From: an uncultured Megasphaera sp.
GTDB lineage: Bacteria; Bacillota; Negativicutes; Veillonellales; Megasphaeraceae
Reading direction: 5' to 3'
Length of the DNA: 5,451 nt
Assembly: GCA_937895695.1 (NCBI GenBank)
Contig: CALBLM010000359.1
Location: 1-5,451 of the forward strand
Every line of letters starts with the position of its first letter. Position 1 is the stretch's first letter. Shown here in pieces: positions 5,265 through 5,451 of this stretch. The notes below the pieces were generated by a model that did no database searches, was not told where the DNA came from, and saw nothing but the letters and a program-made list of their open reading frames with translations. Both the position numbers and the translations under genes were made by a program.

Positions 5265-5451
5265 ATGGAAAAAGATAAAAAAGTATTGCGGTTAGTATTA
5301 TTGGCAATGTTAGTGGGGTTAGGTGTTGTCATTTCACCTATTTTGCGAATTGAAGGCATGTGCCCAATGGCGCATTTAATTAACATTACATGTGCCGTTT
5401 TGATGGGGCCCTGGTATGCATTACTTTGTGCTGCACTCATTGGGATTATCC
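5265..5451 (+). CDS. thiW: ThiW, predicted thiazole-precursor-specific S component of an ECF transporter (3' partial)
   Basis: Only the first 62 residues are inside the window; the frame is open to the right edge. ThiW is the membrane-embedded substrate-binding subunit predicted to import hydroxyethylthiazole for thiamin salvage with the shared EcfA/EcfA'/EcfT module. The start is set by the ATG directly after the T run and by a GGGAG site 12 nt upstream. The N-terminus is a short charged segment (MEKDKK), then a hydrophobic helix (about 8-28, VLRLVLLAMLVGLGVVISPI). A family-like RIEGMCPMAHLIN (28-40) follows, where ThiW proteins usually carry a conserved His-x-Ile-Asn, and then AVLMGPWYALLCA (44-56) entering the second membrane segment. 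The thiamin-type regulatory leader upstream agrees with this. Other S components of the same fold (ThiT, HmpT, CytX partners) are possible, but the HLIN...LMGPWYA pattern favours ThiW. Confidence 0.82.
   Translation, partial: MEKDKKVLRLVLLAMLVGLGVVISPILRIEGMCPMAHLINITCAVLMGPWYALLCAALIGII

Noticed and set aside
5207..5440. Reverse-strand 77-codon open frame over the thiW start
   Set aside because: It is antisense to the structured leader and to the ThiW N-terminus; the forward frame has the family motif and a ribosome binding site.

Overview
The window reads as a low-GC, Gram-positive-type (Bacillota) chromosome segment. The evidence is an mcsB-clpC pair of the ctsR-mcsA-mcsB-clpC stress-operon type, strong GGAG-like ribosome binding sites, sigma-A-like TTGACA/TATAAT promoters and U-tract hairpin terminators. 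The genus cannot be fixed from the sequence. A Veillonellaceae-like or other Negativicutes source is only a guess from overall protein flavour and base composition.

Region 1 (1-3361) is the end of a protein quality-control operon. A 5'-truncated mcsB (protein-arginine kinase family) is followed 15 bp later by a complete clpC (Hsp100 unfoldase of ClpCP), whose ribosome binding site overlaps the mcsB stop codon. A strong hairpin terminator closes the unit. The McsB product keeps the family fold signature but has replaced most catalytic and ATP-binding residues visible in this fragment, and its phosphoarginine-binding motif is degraded. The ClpC partner looks fully intact, including the two N-domain glutamates linked to phosphoarginine recognition.

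Region 2 (3362-4951) is a single-gene unit. It has an AT-rich upstream region with an inverted repeat and a candidate promoter, an alanine/glycine:cation symporter (AGCS family) gene, and a hairpin terminator.

Region 3 (4952-5451) is a candidate thiamin-precursor uptake unit. A good sigma-A promoter is followed by a structured leader of about 215 nt and the start of thiW, the presumed substrate-binding membrane subunit of an ECF transporter for the thiazole precursor of thiamin. The leader has an upstream multibranch domain closed by a 10-bp stem, then a terminator-like hairpin with large internal loops and a seven-T run ending exactly at the thiW start codon. One strand of the upstream closing stem can alternatively pair with the terminator hairpin, as expected of a riboswitch or attenuator. 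The upstream domain has sequence patches that recall the TPP (THI box) aptamer, but in the wrong order. The terminator-like hairpin fits the terminator-embedded layout reported for the HMP-PP (thiS motif) riboswitch. This leader and the residue-stripped McsB are the two items most worth following up.
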